From contig NZ_CP019450.1 in NCBI RefSeq assembly GCF_001983995.1, positions 2,852,001 through 2,916,000 of the forward strand: a stretch of DNA of 64,000 nt, read 5' to 3'. This DNA is from Halioglobus japonicus (GTDB taxonomy: Bacteria > Pseudomonadota > Gammaproteobacteria > Pseudomonadales > Halieaceae). The position numbers were made by a program, and so were the translations under genes. Within the stretch, counting starts at the first letter, position 1, and each line of letters opens with the position of its first letter. Positions 1-9,915 of this stretch are shown piece after piece. The notes below the pieces were generated by a model that was given only the letters and a program-made list of their open reading frames with translations, did no database searches and was not told where the DNA came from.

Positions 1-2
1 GC

Positions 3-476
3 TGCGCCGATGGGTTCATCGTCATTGCCGTGATTACCGATAATTTCTGGCAAAACCTGAAGCAGGTGGTGCCCTGCCCCGCTTTCGACGATCCCGCTCT
101 GGATGAGCAACCCGGGCGATGGGCCGCCAAGGATGTCATTGAAGAAAACCTGAACGCGATGCTTCAGGAGCAGAGCTGCGACTACTGGCTGGAGAAGCTT
201 AAGCAGCAGCGCATTCCCTGCGCGCCGGTCAATCAACTCAGCCAGGCCCTGCGGGATCCCCAGGTGAAGCACCGCAATATGGTGGTGGAGCTGCACCACC
301 CGGATGGTGACAGCACCTACGGTCCCGGCAACCCCATCAAGCTGTCGCGCGCAGACGACGATGTGTTCACCGCTGCACCACTGCTGGGCCAGCACACCGA
401 CAATGTATTCACCGAGCTGCTGGGCTACGACCAGGCGCACATTACTCGATTGAAGCAACAGGGAGTGATTGCATGA
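3..476 (+). CDS. CoA transferase family III (CaiB/BaiF), C-terminal part
   Basis: The reading frame is open from base 3 (…ADGFIVIAV…) through the stop at 476, so the gene begins outside the window; about 157 residues are visible. The tail matches class III CoA transferases: a short helical region, then a segment of the type IPCAPVNQLSQAL…DPQVKHRNMVVE, which is the typical C-terminal substrate-lid region. These enzymes move CoA between acyl-CoA and a free acid and act in the cytoplasm. The stop overlaps the start of the HMG-CoA lyase gene (ATGA), so the two are translationally coupled. The acid that is activated is unknown. GTG at 30 is only an internal codon. Confidence 0.85.
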   Translation, partial: CADGFIVIAVITDNFWQNLKQVVPCPAFDDPALDEQPGRWAAKDVIEENLNAMLQEQSCDYWLEKLKQQRIPCAPVNQLSQALRDPQVKHRNMVVELHHPDGDSTYGPGNPIKLSRADDDVFTAAPLLGQHTDNVFTELLGYDQAHITRLKQQGVIA

Positions 477-1375
477 ACGCGGACAGCATCGTGATTAACG
501 AAGTCGGTCCTCGCGACGGCCTGCAAAGCCAGGACCGCCACCTGAGCGTTGAAGAACGCCAGCGGCTCATTGAAGCACTCGTCGACTGTGGAATAGCGCA
601 TATCGAAGCCGGTAGTTTTGTCTCGCCGAAAGCCGTACCGCAGATGGCGGGTACCGGACAGCTCTTTGCACAATTGCCGGAGGCGGTGCGCCCGCTGCTG
701 AGTGCGCTGGTACCGAACATGAAAGGCTATGAACTGGCCTGTAAAGCAGGCGCGCAAACCGTGGCCGTGGTTGTGTCGGCAACGGAAACCATGAACCAGA
801 AAAACATCGGCAAGAGCCTCGACGACACACTCGCCATGGCCCGCGACATCATCAGCCGGGGACACAACGAAGGGGTTCGTGTTCAGGCCTACCTGTCGGT
901 GGCCTTCGAATGTCCGTTTGAAGGCCTGGTCGCCCCCGCCACGATAGAGCGTCAGGCCGAATCGCTGGCGGCCTGGGGTGCCGATGAGATTGTCATCGCC
1001 GACACCATTGGCGCGGCTGACCCCGGCGCCGTGCGCCGCCTCATGGACTCGCTGGCAGCAAACATTGGACCCGAGCGACTCGCCTGCCACTTCCACGACA
1101 CCCGCGCTCTGGGCCTGGCTAATGTGTACGCCGCTATCGAAAGTGGCGTACGACGCTTCGACAGTTCCATCGGTGGCCTCGGCGGCTGCCCCTTTGCTCC
1201 CGGTGCAAAGGGCAACGTCGCCACCGAGGATGTGGTCATGCTGTGCGAAAGGCTGGGATTTATTACCGGCATCAAAATGCCGGCGCTGCTGCAAGCCGTC
1301 AGCCTCGCCAGCGAACTGACCGGCCACCCTCAAGGTGGGCGGGCCCACTACTGGTTAACAAATAACGCTGCCTGA
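473..1375 (+). CDS. Hydroxymethylglutaryl-CoA lyase family protein
   Basis: A 300-residue TIM-barrel protein of the DRE-metallolyase superfamily. Near the N terminus it has NEVGPRDGLQ, the metal and substrate signature. The C-terminal part has HFHDTRALGLAN (metal-binding histidines) and GGLGGCPFAPGAKGN, which carries the catalytic cysteine of HMG-CoA lyases. The length is normal for the bacterial enzyme. The reference reaction cleaves (S)-HMG-CoA to acetyl-CoA and acetoacetate; close relatives cleave other 3-hydroxy-3-methyl acyl-CoAs. The start overlaps the preceding CoA-transferase stop, so the acid activated there is probably cleaved here. The exact substrate is inferred, not visible. Confidence 0.9.
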   Translation: MNADSIVINEVGPRDGLQSQDRHLSVEERQRLIEALVDCGIAHIEAGSFVSPKAVPQMAGTGQLFAQLPEAVRPLLSALVPNMKGYELACKAGAQTVAVVVSATETMNQKNIGKSLDDTLAMARDIISRGHNEGVRVQAYLSVAFECPFEGLVAPATIERQAESLAAWGADEIVIADTIGAADPGAVRRLMDSLAANIGPERLACHFHDTRALGLANVYAAIESGVRRFDSSIGGLGGCPFAPGAKGNVATEDVVMLCERLGFITGIKMPALLQAVSLASELTGHPQGGRAHYWLTNNAA

Positions 1376-1389
1376 GACGCACTCAGGCA
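1369..1389 (+). other. Perfect 8-bp hairpin spanning the lyase stop codon
   Basis: TGCCTGAG pairs exactly with CTCAGGCA around a five-base loop. It covers the TGA stop of the lyase gene and ends about 20 bases before hyuA. There is no U-tract, so it is not a normal terminator. It may stabilise mRNA or modulate hyuA expression. Confidence 0.4.
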
Positions 1390-1410
1390 AACACCAAGGA
1401 GATAACAAGC

Positions 1411-3470
1411 ATGACATACCGATTGGGCGTAGATGTAGGGGGAACGTTTACCGACTTCCTGCTCATGAACGAGCAAGACGGCACGACTCACACAGCCAAG
1501 GTTCCCTCAACACCGGAAGACTCCTCGATTGGCGTCCTCAATGGTGTTGCCCGTATCTGCGAGGAGTCCGGTGTTACCCCGTCGGACATCAAACTGGTCA
1601 TGCACGGCACCACCGTGGCTACCAATGCCGTTCTCACCGGCAAGGGCTCCACCGTGGGCCTGGTAACCACCGCCGGCTATGAAGACACGCTACAGGTGGC
1701 CCGCTCCTTTTGCCCCGGCGGCCTGGGCGGCTGGGTCAGCTACGTCAAAAAACCGCTGCTTGCGCCTCTGGAGCTGACGATCGGTGCCAGCGAACGTATC
1801 GGTGCCGATGGCACTGTTATTGCCGATCTCGACGAAAAGCAACTCAGAACCGACCTGCAGACACTCCACGCTCGTGGCTCGGTCGAGGCGCTTACCATCT
1901 GCTTTATCAATGCCTACATCAACGGCGCCCACGAGCAGCGCGCGAGAGAGATTGCGCGCGAGATTTTCAGTGATGTCCCCATCTCCATTTCCAGCGAGGT
2001 GGTACCGGAGATGCAGGAATACGAGCGCACCGAAACCACCGTGGTCAATTCTTACGTCAAGCCCGAGGTCGCTAAGTACGTTAACAACCTGCAGGCAGCA
2101 CTGGCTGAGCGCATGGGTGATGACCTGCAGCTGTCCATTCTCCGCTCCGATGGTGGCCTTGCTTCCGCCAGGGCATCCGCTGAATCACCGGTCAACCTGT
2201 TGATGTCAGGCCCCGCGGGAGGTGTCGCAGGCGCCATCTACTTCTGCAGCCGCGCAGGCTTCGACAACATTCTCACTTTCGATATGGGCGGCACGTCTAC
2301 CGATGTAGCCCTGATACAGGACGCACGAGCCCGCGTTCGCCGCGAAACCGTTGTAGGCGATGTGCGCGTGCGGGCGCCGTCGGTCGATGTCAGAACCGTT
2401 GGCGCGGGCGGTGGATCTATTGCCTTCGTACCGGAACTCACCAAAGCACTGCGCGTCGGCCCTGAATCCGCTGGCGCTGTGCCTGGCCCCGCGTGTTATA
2501 TGAAAGGCGGCGAGGCGCCAACCGTATGCGATGCCAATGTAGTGCTTGGCTACCTGCCTTCAGACGTGCAGCTGGGCGGTAAGATGGAGATTAACCGCGA
2601 TGCCTCTGTGAAATCCGTGCAAAGCGTCGCCGACGCCATGGGTATTGAGCTAATGGAAGCCGCCGAAGGGATTATCAAAATCGTCAATGAATCCATGTTC
2701 GGCGCCCTGCGTCTGGTCTCTGTTGAGCAGGGTTACGATCCCCGTGACTTCGCCCTCGTCGGGTTTGGCGGTGCAGGCCCACTGCACGCCAATGCCCTGG
2801 GTATTCTCACAGACGCCTGGCCGGTCATTGTGCCCCCGGGCCCGGCGTCCTGTGTGCCTACGGCGATGCCACCACTCAGGTCCAGGATGAAGCGGCGCGT
2901 ACCTACCTGACCATGAGCGAGGATCTCAGTGACGACCAGCTGATTGCCGATTTGCACGCCCTGCAATTGCGCGCGGGCGAGTCCCTGATTGCCGACGGCA
3001 TTCCGGCTGAAGATCACGACATTACCTATCAGGCCGACCTCCGCTACGCAGGCCAGGCCTTCCAGATTACCGTGGACTTTACTGAGGAAGAACTCAAAGC
3101 CCAGGGACTGGCTCTGATTACCGATCAGTTCGATGCCGAGCACGAACAGCTGTTCACGTTCAAACTGGAAGACGGCCACGAGATATTGATGATTCGCGCC
3201 GTGGCCAAGGCCCGCACCCAAGCCATCGCCGAAGTTACACGGACAGCCACTGATACCACTCTCGCCGACTGCATCATTCACCACAGCCAGTTCTATTACG
3301 CCGGCGCCTGGCATGACGCTGCCATCGTCGACCGCAATCAACTGCACGAGGGCATCCAGGTGCCCGGGCCTGCCATCGTCAGCGAAATGGACTCCACCAC
3401 AGTGATTCTTCCCGGCTACGTCGCACAGGTCGATGTAGTGGGCAACCTACTGATTAACCCGGCGGCCTAA
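1411..3470 (+). CDS. Hydantoinase/oxoprolinase subunit A (HyuA-like), one-base frameshift
   Basis: Two adjacent frames (1411-2910 and the frame of 2913-3470) together encode one 686-residue HyuA-type protein, the family's usual length. Visible motifs are GVDVGGTFTD at the N terminus (ASKHA phosphate loop), FDMGGTSTDVAL, GAGGGSIAFV and GPESAGAVPGPACY. The break lies at 2844-2845: one extra G after CCCGGG would restore the expected PGPGVLCAYGD. HyuA is the ATP-hydrolysing subunit that pairs with HyuB to open or carboxylate cyclic amides, lactams or ketones. Start ATG 1411 has a GGAG box. The gene sits in an operon with the lyase upstream and hyuB downstream. A sequence error and a true mutation both fit. 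Confidence 0.85.
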
Positions 3471-3482
3471 GGAGCGGACAAC

Positions 3483-5351
3483 ATGACAGCCTCAATTATC
3501 GAAACCAATAACGCGCCGCTTAACACTGTTGACGTTGAAGGTGTAACCGTCGACATCATCGAAAATGCCCTGCGCAACGCGCGCGAAGAAATGGACGCGG
3601 TGTTATTCAGAACAGCCATGTCACCAGGCATTCGCGAACAGGGCGATTGCTTCCCGATGATCGCCAATCGCGAGGGCAAGATGGTCGTCGGTCAGTTCGG
3701 ATCGTTCATCGGCCCCTTCCTGGACGCCTACGATGACGAAATCGAGGAAGGCGATATCATCCTCACCAACGACCCCTACATGTGTAATGCCGCTGTGTCC
3801 CACCTGCCCGACTGGGTGGTGCTGGTGCCGGTGTTCAAGGATGGCCGTCACATTGCATGGTCCGCAATGTTTGGCCATATGTCGGACAACGGCGGCATGG
3901 TACCGGGATCCATACCGATTCGGGCGACCTCGATTTACCAGGAAGGGATTAGAATCCCGCCCACCAAGCTATACAAAAAAGGCGTACTGCAAAGCGACCT
4001 GCTGGAACTCATTCTGCACAATGTGCGTACGCCCCAGTGGAACCGCTTTGACCTCAACGCACTGGTAGCAGCTTGTAATACCGCGGCAAAGCGCTGCGTG
4101 GAACTGGCGGAACGCTTTGGCGACGAAGTGCTCGTGTCCACCATGGACACTATGCTGCAACGCAATCACGCCGCGATGAAGCACATAATCGAGATGTTTA
4201 TTCCCGAAGAACCTCGGGAGTTTGAAGACTATCTGTGTGACGACGGCATGGGCATGGGCCCGTACCGGATTCGCTGCAAGATGTGGCGCGAAGGCTCAAC
4301 CGCCATCTTCGATTTTGATGGCACCGATCCGCAGGCACAAAGCTCGGTAAACTTCTTTCTCAACGAAGACATGTTCAAGATGTTCTTCGGCTCGTTCACG
4401 ATTAACGTGGTCGACCCGCAAATCGTGTTCAACGATGGTTTCTACGACCTGGTCGATGTGCGCATTCCCCAGGGTACGCTGCTCAAGCCCAACTTCCCGG
4501 CCGCGCTATCTGGCCGCACCCATGCACTGGGACGCATCTTCGACCTGCTCGGCGCGCTACTGGGTATGGGTGCACCGGAGCAAATGCTCAACGCCGCAGG
4601 CTTCTCCGATTCACCGCACCTGTTCTACTCCGGCTACGACGACCAGGGAGAATGGTTCCAATTGTTCCAGATCGGTTTCGGCGGCATCCCCGGCCGGCCG
4701 GTAGGCGACGGACCCGACGGTCACTCCTTGTGGCCCGGGTTCACTAACGTGCCCAATGAATTCATTGAGTCCTATTTCCCGCTGCGTATTGAGCAGTACG
4801 CGACAATCCCCGATTCCGGCGGCGCAGGTTTACACCGTGGCGGCAATGGCCTGAGCGTGGCCTATCGCTTTCTCGCCGACGGTGAAATCGGCATCCACGA
4901 CGAACGCTGGCTGACCTATCCATGGGGCGTGCTCGGCGGCGAGACCGGCCAGCGCTCTACCAAGCGTCTGGTACGTGGCGACGGCAGCGAAGAATGGCTG
5001 CCGGCCAAAATCGAAGGCATTAAGGTGAAGAAAGGCGACCTGCTGTATTTCAACACCTGGGGCGGTGGAGGTTGGGGCGACCCATTCCAGCGCGACCCGC
5101 TCCTGGTGAAGCAGGATGTGGAACGCCGTCTGGTCACTGCTGAAGGCGCGAGACGCTATGGCGTTGTCATCGACGGCGACGGCGAAGTAGACGAAGCCGC
5201 CACCAACACCTTGCGCAGCCGGCTCAGTAGCGAGCGAGGTGAGGTGACCGTGTTCAATCGCGGCGGCAGCATCGATGAGCTCAAAGCACGCTGCCTGGAA
5301 GAAACCCACCTGTTCGCCCCAGTGTCACCGAGCTTCATCAAGGCGAGCTGA
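3483..5351 (+). CDS. Hydantoinase/oxoprolinase subunit B (HyuB-like)
   Basis: A 622-residue, full-length HyuB protein. Typical features are an early DAVLFRTAMSPGIREQGD segment, LTNDPYMCNAAVSHLPDW (the metal-binding region), a central GRTHALGRIFD-type stretch, and GGAGLHRGGNGL followed by FNTWGGGGWGDP near the C terminus. Start ATG 3483 follows an AGGAG box 12 bases after the hyuA stop. HyuB supplies the hydrolase or carboxylase active site to the HyuAB complex. The gene is intact, unlike hyuA as read. Its stop overlaps the ATG of the sigma-54 regulator (TGATG), which places the regulator in the same transcript. Confidence 0.92.
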   Translation: MTASIIETNNAPLNTVDVEGVTVDIIENALRNAREEMDAVLFRTAMSPGIREQGDCFPMIANREGKMVVGQFGSFIGPFLDAYDDEIEEGDIILTNDPYMCNAAVSHLPDWVVLVPVFKDGRHIAWSAMFGHMSDNGGMVPGSIPIRATSIYQEGIRIPPTKLYKKGVLQSDLLELILHNVRTPQWNRFDLNALVAACNTAAKRCVELAERFGDEVLVSTMDTMLQRNHAAMKHIIEMFIPEEPREFEDYLCDDGMGMGPYRIRCKMWREGSTAIFDFDGTDPQAQSSVNFFLNEDMFKMFFGSFTINVVDPQIVFNDGFYDLVDVRIPQGTLLKPNFPAALSGRTHALGRIFDLLGALLGMGAPEQMLNAAGFSDSPHLFYSGYDDQGEWFQLFQIGFGGIPGRPVGDGPDGHSLWPGFTNVPNEFIESYFPLRIEQYATIPDSGGAGLHRGGNGLSVAYRFLADGEIGIHDERWLTYPWGVLGGETGQRSTKRLVRGDGSEEWLPAKIEGIKVKKGDLLYFNTWGGGGWGDPFQRDPLLVKQDVERRLVTAEGARRYGVVIDGDGEVDEAATNTLRSRLSSERGEVTVFNRGGSIDELKARCLEETHLFAPVSPSFIKAS

Positions 5352-6952
5352 TGAACGATTCGGTGTCCAGCCAGGTCAAGATTCTGATTGTCGGGTACCG
5401 CAAGTTCAGCGAACTCATCACGGCTGTGATTCCTGAGTTCGCTGAGCAGGCGGATATCACCATCGTCGAATCGCTGGCCCACGGAAACACCGAATACCAT
5501 AGCCTGGTCGCGCGGCTGGAGCCCGACGTGGTGGCCAGCGCTGGATCGAACGCGGCTTATCTGGCCAACACCTTGACGCAACCCGTCATCAGCCAGGCGG
5601 TGACCGACACCGACATTATTGAAGCGCTGGCGAAAGCCAGGCGCATCGCTTCGCGCATCCACCTGTTCAGCTACCAGCCCGAGCGCTCCTTGCCATCTCG
5701 CCTGGTGGAAAATCTGCCCGGGCTGATTGACGCCGAGCTGATTCACCACAACTACAGCACCTCTGACGAGGCGAACGAAAAGCTGCAGCTGGTCATGGCC
5801 GAAGAGGCTCCAGAGGTCATCGTCGGGCCGAGCTTTACCTGCCACGAGGCAGAGAAACAGGGCGTAGCCACTATTCTTGTCTACAGCAAGGATTCAGCCC
5901 GGGACATGTTGCGCAAGTGCATCGACATTGCGCGCCAGCAGCAGGGGCAGCTTTTGCCAACTGGCCTGAGCTCATCTGCTGAATTTGTGATCCGCTCCGA
6001 CACCATGACGGCGATCGCACGCCTCGCTCAGACTTATGCACAAAGCAACGGCGCGGTACTTATCCAGGGCGAAAGCGGCACAGGTAAAGAGCATATTGCC
6101 AAGGAGATCCATCACCGAGGGCCCTTTTCCGAAGGCCCGATGGTGGCGGTGAACTGCGGCAGCATCCCCGACGAACTGTTTGAGAGCGAACTGTTCGGCC
6201 ATGTCGAGGGGGCATTTACCAGCGCTCGACGCGGTGGCCGTATTGGACTTATAGAACAGGCCAATGGCGGCACGCTATATTTGGACGAGGTCGGCGAAAT
6301 GCCCTTCTCGCAACAGGTAAAGCTGCTACGCGTACTCCAGGAGAAGCGGGTACGACCGCTGGGCAGCAACCGCGAGGTGCCAGTAGATTTCAAACTGATT
6401 GCCGCGACCAATCGGGACCTGATGACGGCGGTGAATGACGGTCAGTTTCGCGAAGACCTCTACTACCGCCTAAACGTTTTCTCGCTACACATTCCGCCAC
6501 TCAGAGAACGCATTGAAGATATCGCCGCTATTGCGGGCTATTACCTTGCCGACTACGGCAGGAAGTACGGCGTCGAACAAAGTGCAAAGACCGTTTTACC
6601 CCAGGTGAAAAAGCGCTTCAGCGCCTATGGCTGGCCCGGTAACGTGCGCGAACTGCAGAATTTTGTCGAGCGCATTGTGGTGAATCTTGCGGCCCGTCCA
6701 GACCGTGAGCTCAGCGACGAATTCATCGCCGGCATATTGCCTGAACTCCAGCGCAATAACGCTATCAGGCCAACCAATTCCCTGCGCGAACAGGAAGAAG
6801 CATCGATCCGCCAGGCCATGCAGACATTTAACGGTGACAAGGCTCGCGTCGCTGAATCACTGGGCATTAGCACCACCACACTTTGGCGCAGGCTTCGACG
6901 CATGCAACAGAACAACGACAACCCCATCAACCAGATCTCAAGCGGTAATTAA
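5351..6952 (+). CDS. Sigma-54 dependent activator with PrpR-type N-terminal sensor
   Basis: This 533-residue activator has three parts. Residues about 1-200 match the propionate-catabolism activator N-terminal domain (PrpR_N), a ligand-binding fold. An AAA+ domain follows, with Walker A GESGTGKE near residue 240, GGTLYLDEVGEM as Walker B, and R-finger segments. A Fis-type helix-turn-helix closes the protein (ESLGISTTTLWRRL). The sigma-54 contact loop reads GAFTSA near residue 287 instead of GAFTGA. It probably activates the upstream catabolic genes and/or the receptor gene in response to a pathway acid or acyl-CoA. I found no clear -24/-12 site within the window. Confidence 0.92.
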   Translation: MNDSVSSQVKILIVGYRKFSELITAVIPEFAEQADITIVESLAHGNTEYHSLVARLEPDVVASAGSNAAYLANTLTQPVISQAVTDTDIIEALAKARRIASRIHLFSYQPERSLPSRLVENLPGLIDAELIHHNYSTSDEANEKLQLVMAEEAPEVIVGPSFTCHEAEKQGVATILVYSKDSARDMLRKCIDIARQQQGQLLPTGLSSSAEFVIRSDTMTAIARLAQTYAQSNGAVLIQGESGTGKEHIAKEIHHRGPFSEGPMVAVNCGSIPDELFESELFGHVEGAFTSARRGGRIGLIEQANGGTLYLDEVGEMPFSQQVKLLRVLQEKRVRPLGSNREVPVDFKLIAATNRDLMTAVNDGQFREDLYYRLNVFSLHIPPLRERIEDIAAIAGYYLADYGRKYGVEQSAKTVLPQVKKRFSAYGWPGNVRELQNFVERIVVNLAARPDRELSDEFIAGILPELQRNNAIRPTNSLREQEEASIRQAMQTFNGDKARVAESLGISTTTLWRRLRRMQQNNDNPINQISSGN

Positions 6953-6977
6953 TCCTAAAAACGGTAGGAGAAACACC

Positions 6978-9515
6978 ATGTATGTAAGAAAAAAACCATT
7001 GGTAGCAGGGCTGGCGGCAGTATTGGCCACTCTTACAACGGGGCCGGCTGCATTGGCCCAATCGGAATCCATGACCATCGAAGAGGTGGTAGTGACTGCG
7101 CGGAAACGCACGGAAAACCTGCAGGATGTACCGATTGCCATCAGTGCCATCAGCGAAACCACCATTAACCGCGCCGGTGTTGAGCGCGCCTCAGACTACA
7201 TTGCGCTAATCCCTAATGTGACTCTGGTGGACACTGCTAACGTCGGCGACACCCAGGTCAGTATTCGCGGTGTGGTCTCCACGCGGGACGCGGAATCCAC
7301 CTTCGCCTATGTGGTTGATGGCGTACTGAGCACGAACCCGAACAGCTTTAACGAGGAACTGTTCGACGTTCAGCAAATTGAAGTATTGAAGGGCCCCCAG
7401 GGTGCGCTGTATGGCCGCAATGCCGTCGCGGGCGCGATTCTCGTCACAACCAAAATGCCCAGCGACGAGTTCGAGGCGAAGATTGGCGGCGGCGTTGGCA
7501 ACAACGACAGCTACAAAGTCAATGCCATGGTCAGCGGCCCAATTGCCGGTGAAAACGTGCTCGGTCGCTTCGCGATATCCACCCGCGAGACCGATGGCCA
7601 CTACGAGAACATCTTCACCAACAAAGATGACGCCGTGGACTTTATAAAGGATACCAGCATGCGAGGTCGCATTGTCTGGAACGTCAACGAGGACATGAGC
7701 CTGGACTTCCGAGGTGGCTACAGTGAGGTAGAAGCCGGCGCGATCAACTTTAACGCTGCCTTCGCCATCCCCGCCTTCGAGGCAGCATTTGGTGCGCCCG
7801 CCTACTTTCAGGATGTGAATGATCTGGATTTTCGCTACACCTCCAACACGCCCGGCGAAAACGAACAGGAGACCATGGATCTCTCTGTGAAGCTCGACTG
7901 GGACCTCGGCTGGGCTGACTTGGTGACCTACGTCGCTTACAACGACCTTGAGGAATACCTGCTGTCAGACGGCACCAGTGCCACGTTCTACGGCTACGAG
8001 GTCAACCCCAGCTGTCAGGCAGACCGGGCGGAACTCAACAGTTTCTCCCGACCGGACCTTTACGGCCCCTTCTTCGACCCATACGGTGTACTGCCTCCGG
8101 GCCCCGACACTGACTTCCAGGGCGTATACGGCCCCTATACGGCCACTAGCTGCGATGGCTACCAGTATCAGGAACGCAACCAGGAAGACCTGAGTATCGA
8201 TGCCCGCCTGGTTTCTGCCGGTACGGACAGCCTTCGCTGGATTGCCGGTGTATACATGGCCGAGATTGAACGTGAGGTTGTGGTGGCCTATGGTGCCGAT
8301 CAAGGTCAGGGCTTCCTGCGCCAGCCCTACGTGCCTGCTGATGGCCCCAACCCCACTGACCTGCTGTTCTGGGATGACTTCGACACCACGGTCTACGCAG
8401 TGTATGGCCAGCTCGAGTTCGACCTCACCGAGACACTGGAGCTCGCCATCGCCGGTCGCTACGACTATGAAGATCGCGAGGTCAGCAACAAGGTACCGAA
8501 TGTAAACGGCTCTGGTTTGAACGGAAACCTGAATGACCCCGCGTTTTCCGGCAACCCAGTGCCAATCAACCCGGCTTACGTGAACAACGCGAACGGTATC
8601 CCCGACCGCGACGACAGCTTCAGTCAGTTCCAGCCGAAGGTCACATTGAACTGGGCGACCACAGACAACATCAATCTGTACGCCAGCTACGGCATCGGCT
8701 TCCGCAGCGGTGGTTTCAACTCGGTGGGTACCGAAGACTTGCTGAACTTCTGGTTTAACTCGGGTTTTGGCGGCCCCGGTGAACTCGTGGACGCGCAGAT
8801 TTCGGTCACCGATGACTACGACAAAGAGGTGTCGACCACCTACGAGCTGGGCTTCAAGTCCGAGCTGTTTGACAACCGCCTGCGTTTGAACGCAGCGGTG
8901 TTCCGCAACGAGGTGGAAGACAACCAGTTCTTCGAGTTCTTTGCCGGCCCCTTCGGTCTGCTGCGCTCGGTCACCACGATCGATGAGATGTATGTGCAGG
9001 GCTTTGAAGCCGACTTCCAGTGGTTAGCCACTGAAGGCCTGACCTTCTACGGCGGCATCGGCCTGCTCGATTCCGAGATCGAGAAAAACAAGAACCGCCC
9101 CCTGTCTGAAGGCAACGATGTACCCCAGGCACCGGACACCACCGGCAACCTGGGCGCTGAGTGGGTCTTCCCCATTGGTGGCGTCGATCTGGTGACCCGC
9201 CTGGACTGGCAGTACGTGGGCGAGACCTGGTTCCACACTCTGCAGGGTGAACAGACCCCAACCATCTGGAACTTCCTGTTCCAGGCCCCCGGCGCCTTCG
9301 CCCAGGACTTCAGCAGATCGTCACGCGATGCCTACGACACGCTGAACCTGCGCGTGGGTCTGGAAGCCGAGAACTGGACCGTCACCGCGTGGGGACGCAA
9401 CATCACCGACGAAGAGTACCTTCAGGAAGTGATTCCCGCGCCCGAGTTCGGTGGCAGCTTCAACCACCAGTCTGGCCTGCGCTCCTACGGAGTGGATTTC
9501 ACTTACATGTTCTAA
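6978..9515 (+). CDS. TonB-dependent outer-membrane receptor
   Basis: An 845-residue protein counted from ATG 6978, chosen because a GGTAGGAG box precedes it and a standard signal peptide follows (MYVRKK… to an AQ cleavage site). Just after the signal peptide comes a TonB box-like EEVVVTARKR, then a plug domain (VPIAISAI, FDVQQIEVLKGPQGALYGRNA), then a long beta-barrel ending in VDFTYMF with a terminal aromatic. The receptor brings a large substrate across the outer membrane using TonB energy. Its position directly after the HyuAB operon and its regulator suggests it imports the substrate of that pathway. No separate periplasmic binding protein is nearby. Confidence 0.95.
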   Translation: MYVRKKPLVAGLAAVLATLTTGPAALAQSESMTIEEVVVTARKRTENLQDVPIAISAISETTINRAGVERASDYIALIPNVTLVDTANVGDTQVSIRGVVSTRDAESTFAYVVDGVLSTNPNSFNEELFDVQQIEVLKGPQGALYGRNAVAGAILVTTKMPSDEFEAKIGGGVGNNDSYKVNAMVSGPIAGENVLGRFAISTRETDGHYENIFTNKDDAVDFIKDTSMRGRIVWNVNEDMSLDFRGGYSEVEAGAINFNAAFAIPAFEAAFGAPAYFQDVNDLDFRYTSNTPGENEQETMDLSVKLDWDLGWADLVTYVAYNDLEEYLLSDGTSATFYGYEVNPSCQADRAELNSFSRPDLYGPFFDPYGVLPPGPDTDFQGVYGPYTATSCDGYQYQERNQEDLSIDARLVSAGTDSLRWIAGVYMAEIEREVVVAYGADQGQGFLRQPYVPADGPNPTDLLFWDDFDTTVYAVYGQLEFDLTETLELAIAGRYDYEDREVSNKVPNVNGSGLNGNLNDPAFSGNPVPINPAYVNNANGIPDRDDSFSQFQPKVTLNWATTDNINLYASYGIGFRSGGFNSVGTEDLLNFWFNSGFGGPGELVDAQISVTDDYDKEVSTTYELGFKSELFDNRLRLNAAVFRNEVEDNQFFEFFAGPFGLLRSVTTIDEMYVQGFEADFQWLATEGLTFYGGIGLLDSEIEKNKNRPLSEGNDVPQAPDTTGNLGAEWVFPIGGVDLVTRLDWQYVGETWFHTLQGEQTPTIWNFLFQAPGAFAQDFSRSSRDAYDTLNLRVGLEAENWTVTAWGRNITDEEYLQEVIPAPEFGGSFNHQSGLRSYGVDFTYMF

Positions 9516-9532
9516 CTCAAACTGCCCCATCT

Positions 9533-9566
9533 ACGCCCGGCCATCTCGCGATCGCCGGGCGTTTTT
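9533..9566 (+). terminator. Rho-independent terminator after the receptor gene
   Basis: The nine-base stem ACGCCCGGC / GCCGGGCGT is followed directly by TTTTT. It lies 18 bases after the receptor stop. Confidence 0.85.
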
Positions 9567-9729
9567 GTATCTGGCTGTGTGATTTATGATAGAAAACTGA
9601 ATATGAGGTGTCCTTGTGCACAAATTTTCATAACCAACTTATGGGTATCGAATGCTAGCCTTTTTGGGCGAAGCCCTTTCTGAGCGGGCGCTCATGTTCC
9701 AGGACTTGAAATGGCGCCACGGATGACGC
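9567..9729. other. Non-coding stretch
   Basis: No supportable gene, repeat or RNA is seen here. The sequence is AT-richer than the receptor gene, with short stops in all frames. Confidence 0.4.
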
Positions 9730-9915
9730 CTATAATATTTCGATGGAGCCCCCTAATCGATTGATGCATCTACGCCAGACGTCAACCACACCCTTGAGGC
9801 CGTGATAGACCCGGGCTGGGATATTGCAAATGGCGCCTTCATAAGTGCGCGACACAGACAGAATCAGGTCAGGAAGCTCGTCGTTGTTCAGGTCGGTCGA
9901 CACGATCGCAGCGTG
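9730..9915 (-). pseudogene. Remnant of an FG-GAP/VCBS-like repeat protein
   Basis: The minus strand carries about 60 codons of plausible protein (AIVSTDLNNDELPDLILSVS… to a TAG at 9730-9732). DLNNDELPDLIL is the calcium-binding core typical of FG-GAP/VCBS repeats. The frame is closed upstream by a stop. A neighbouring frame further upstream (9916 to about 10060) contains VVRGNYVAVQENF…QSLLPDNTLR, which could be the preceding part of the same protein across a frameshift. No start codon or complete domain remains. I call it a decayed fragment; the assignment rests on one motif. Confidence 0.4.

Noticed and set aside
425..1348. Long minus-strand open frame over the HMG-CoA lyase gene
   Set aside because: Low-complexity translation with no family signal; the plus-strand frame has clear motifs, so this is its shadow.
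1369..1389. Hairpin as a terminator before hyuA
   Set aside because: No U-tract, and the downstream genes appear to be part of the same operon.
2836..2850. Programmed frameshifting in hyuA
   Set aside because: No slippery heptamer or downstream structure is evident, and many other genes show the same kind of one-base loss.
2733..3347. 204-codon minus-strand frame over the hyuA junction
   Set aside because: Antisense shadow of a conserved gene; no ribosome site or motif.
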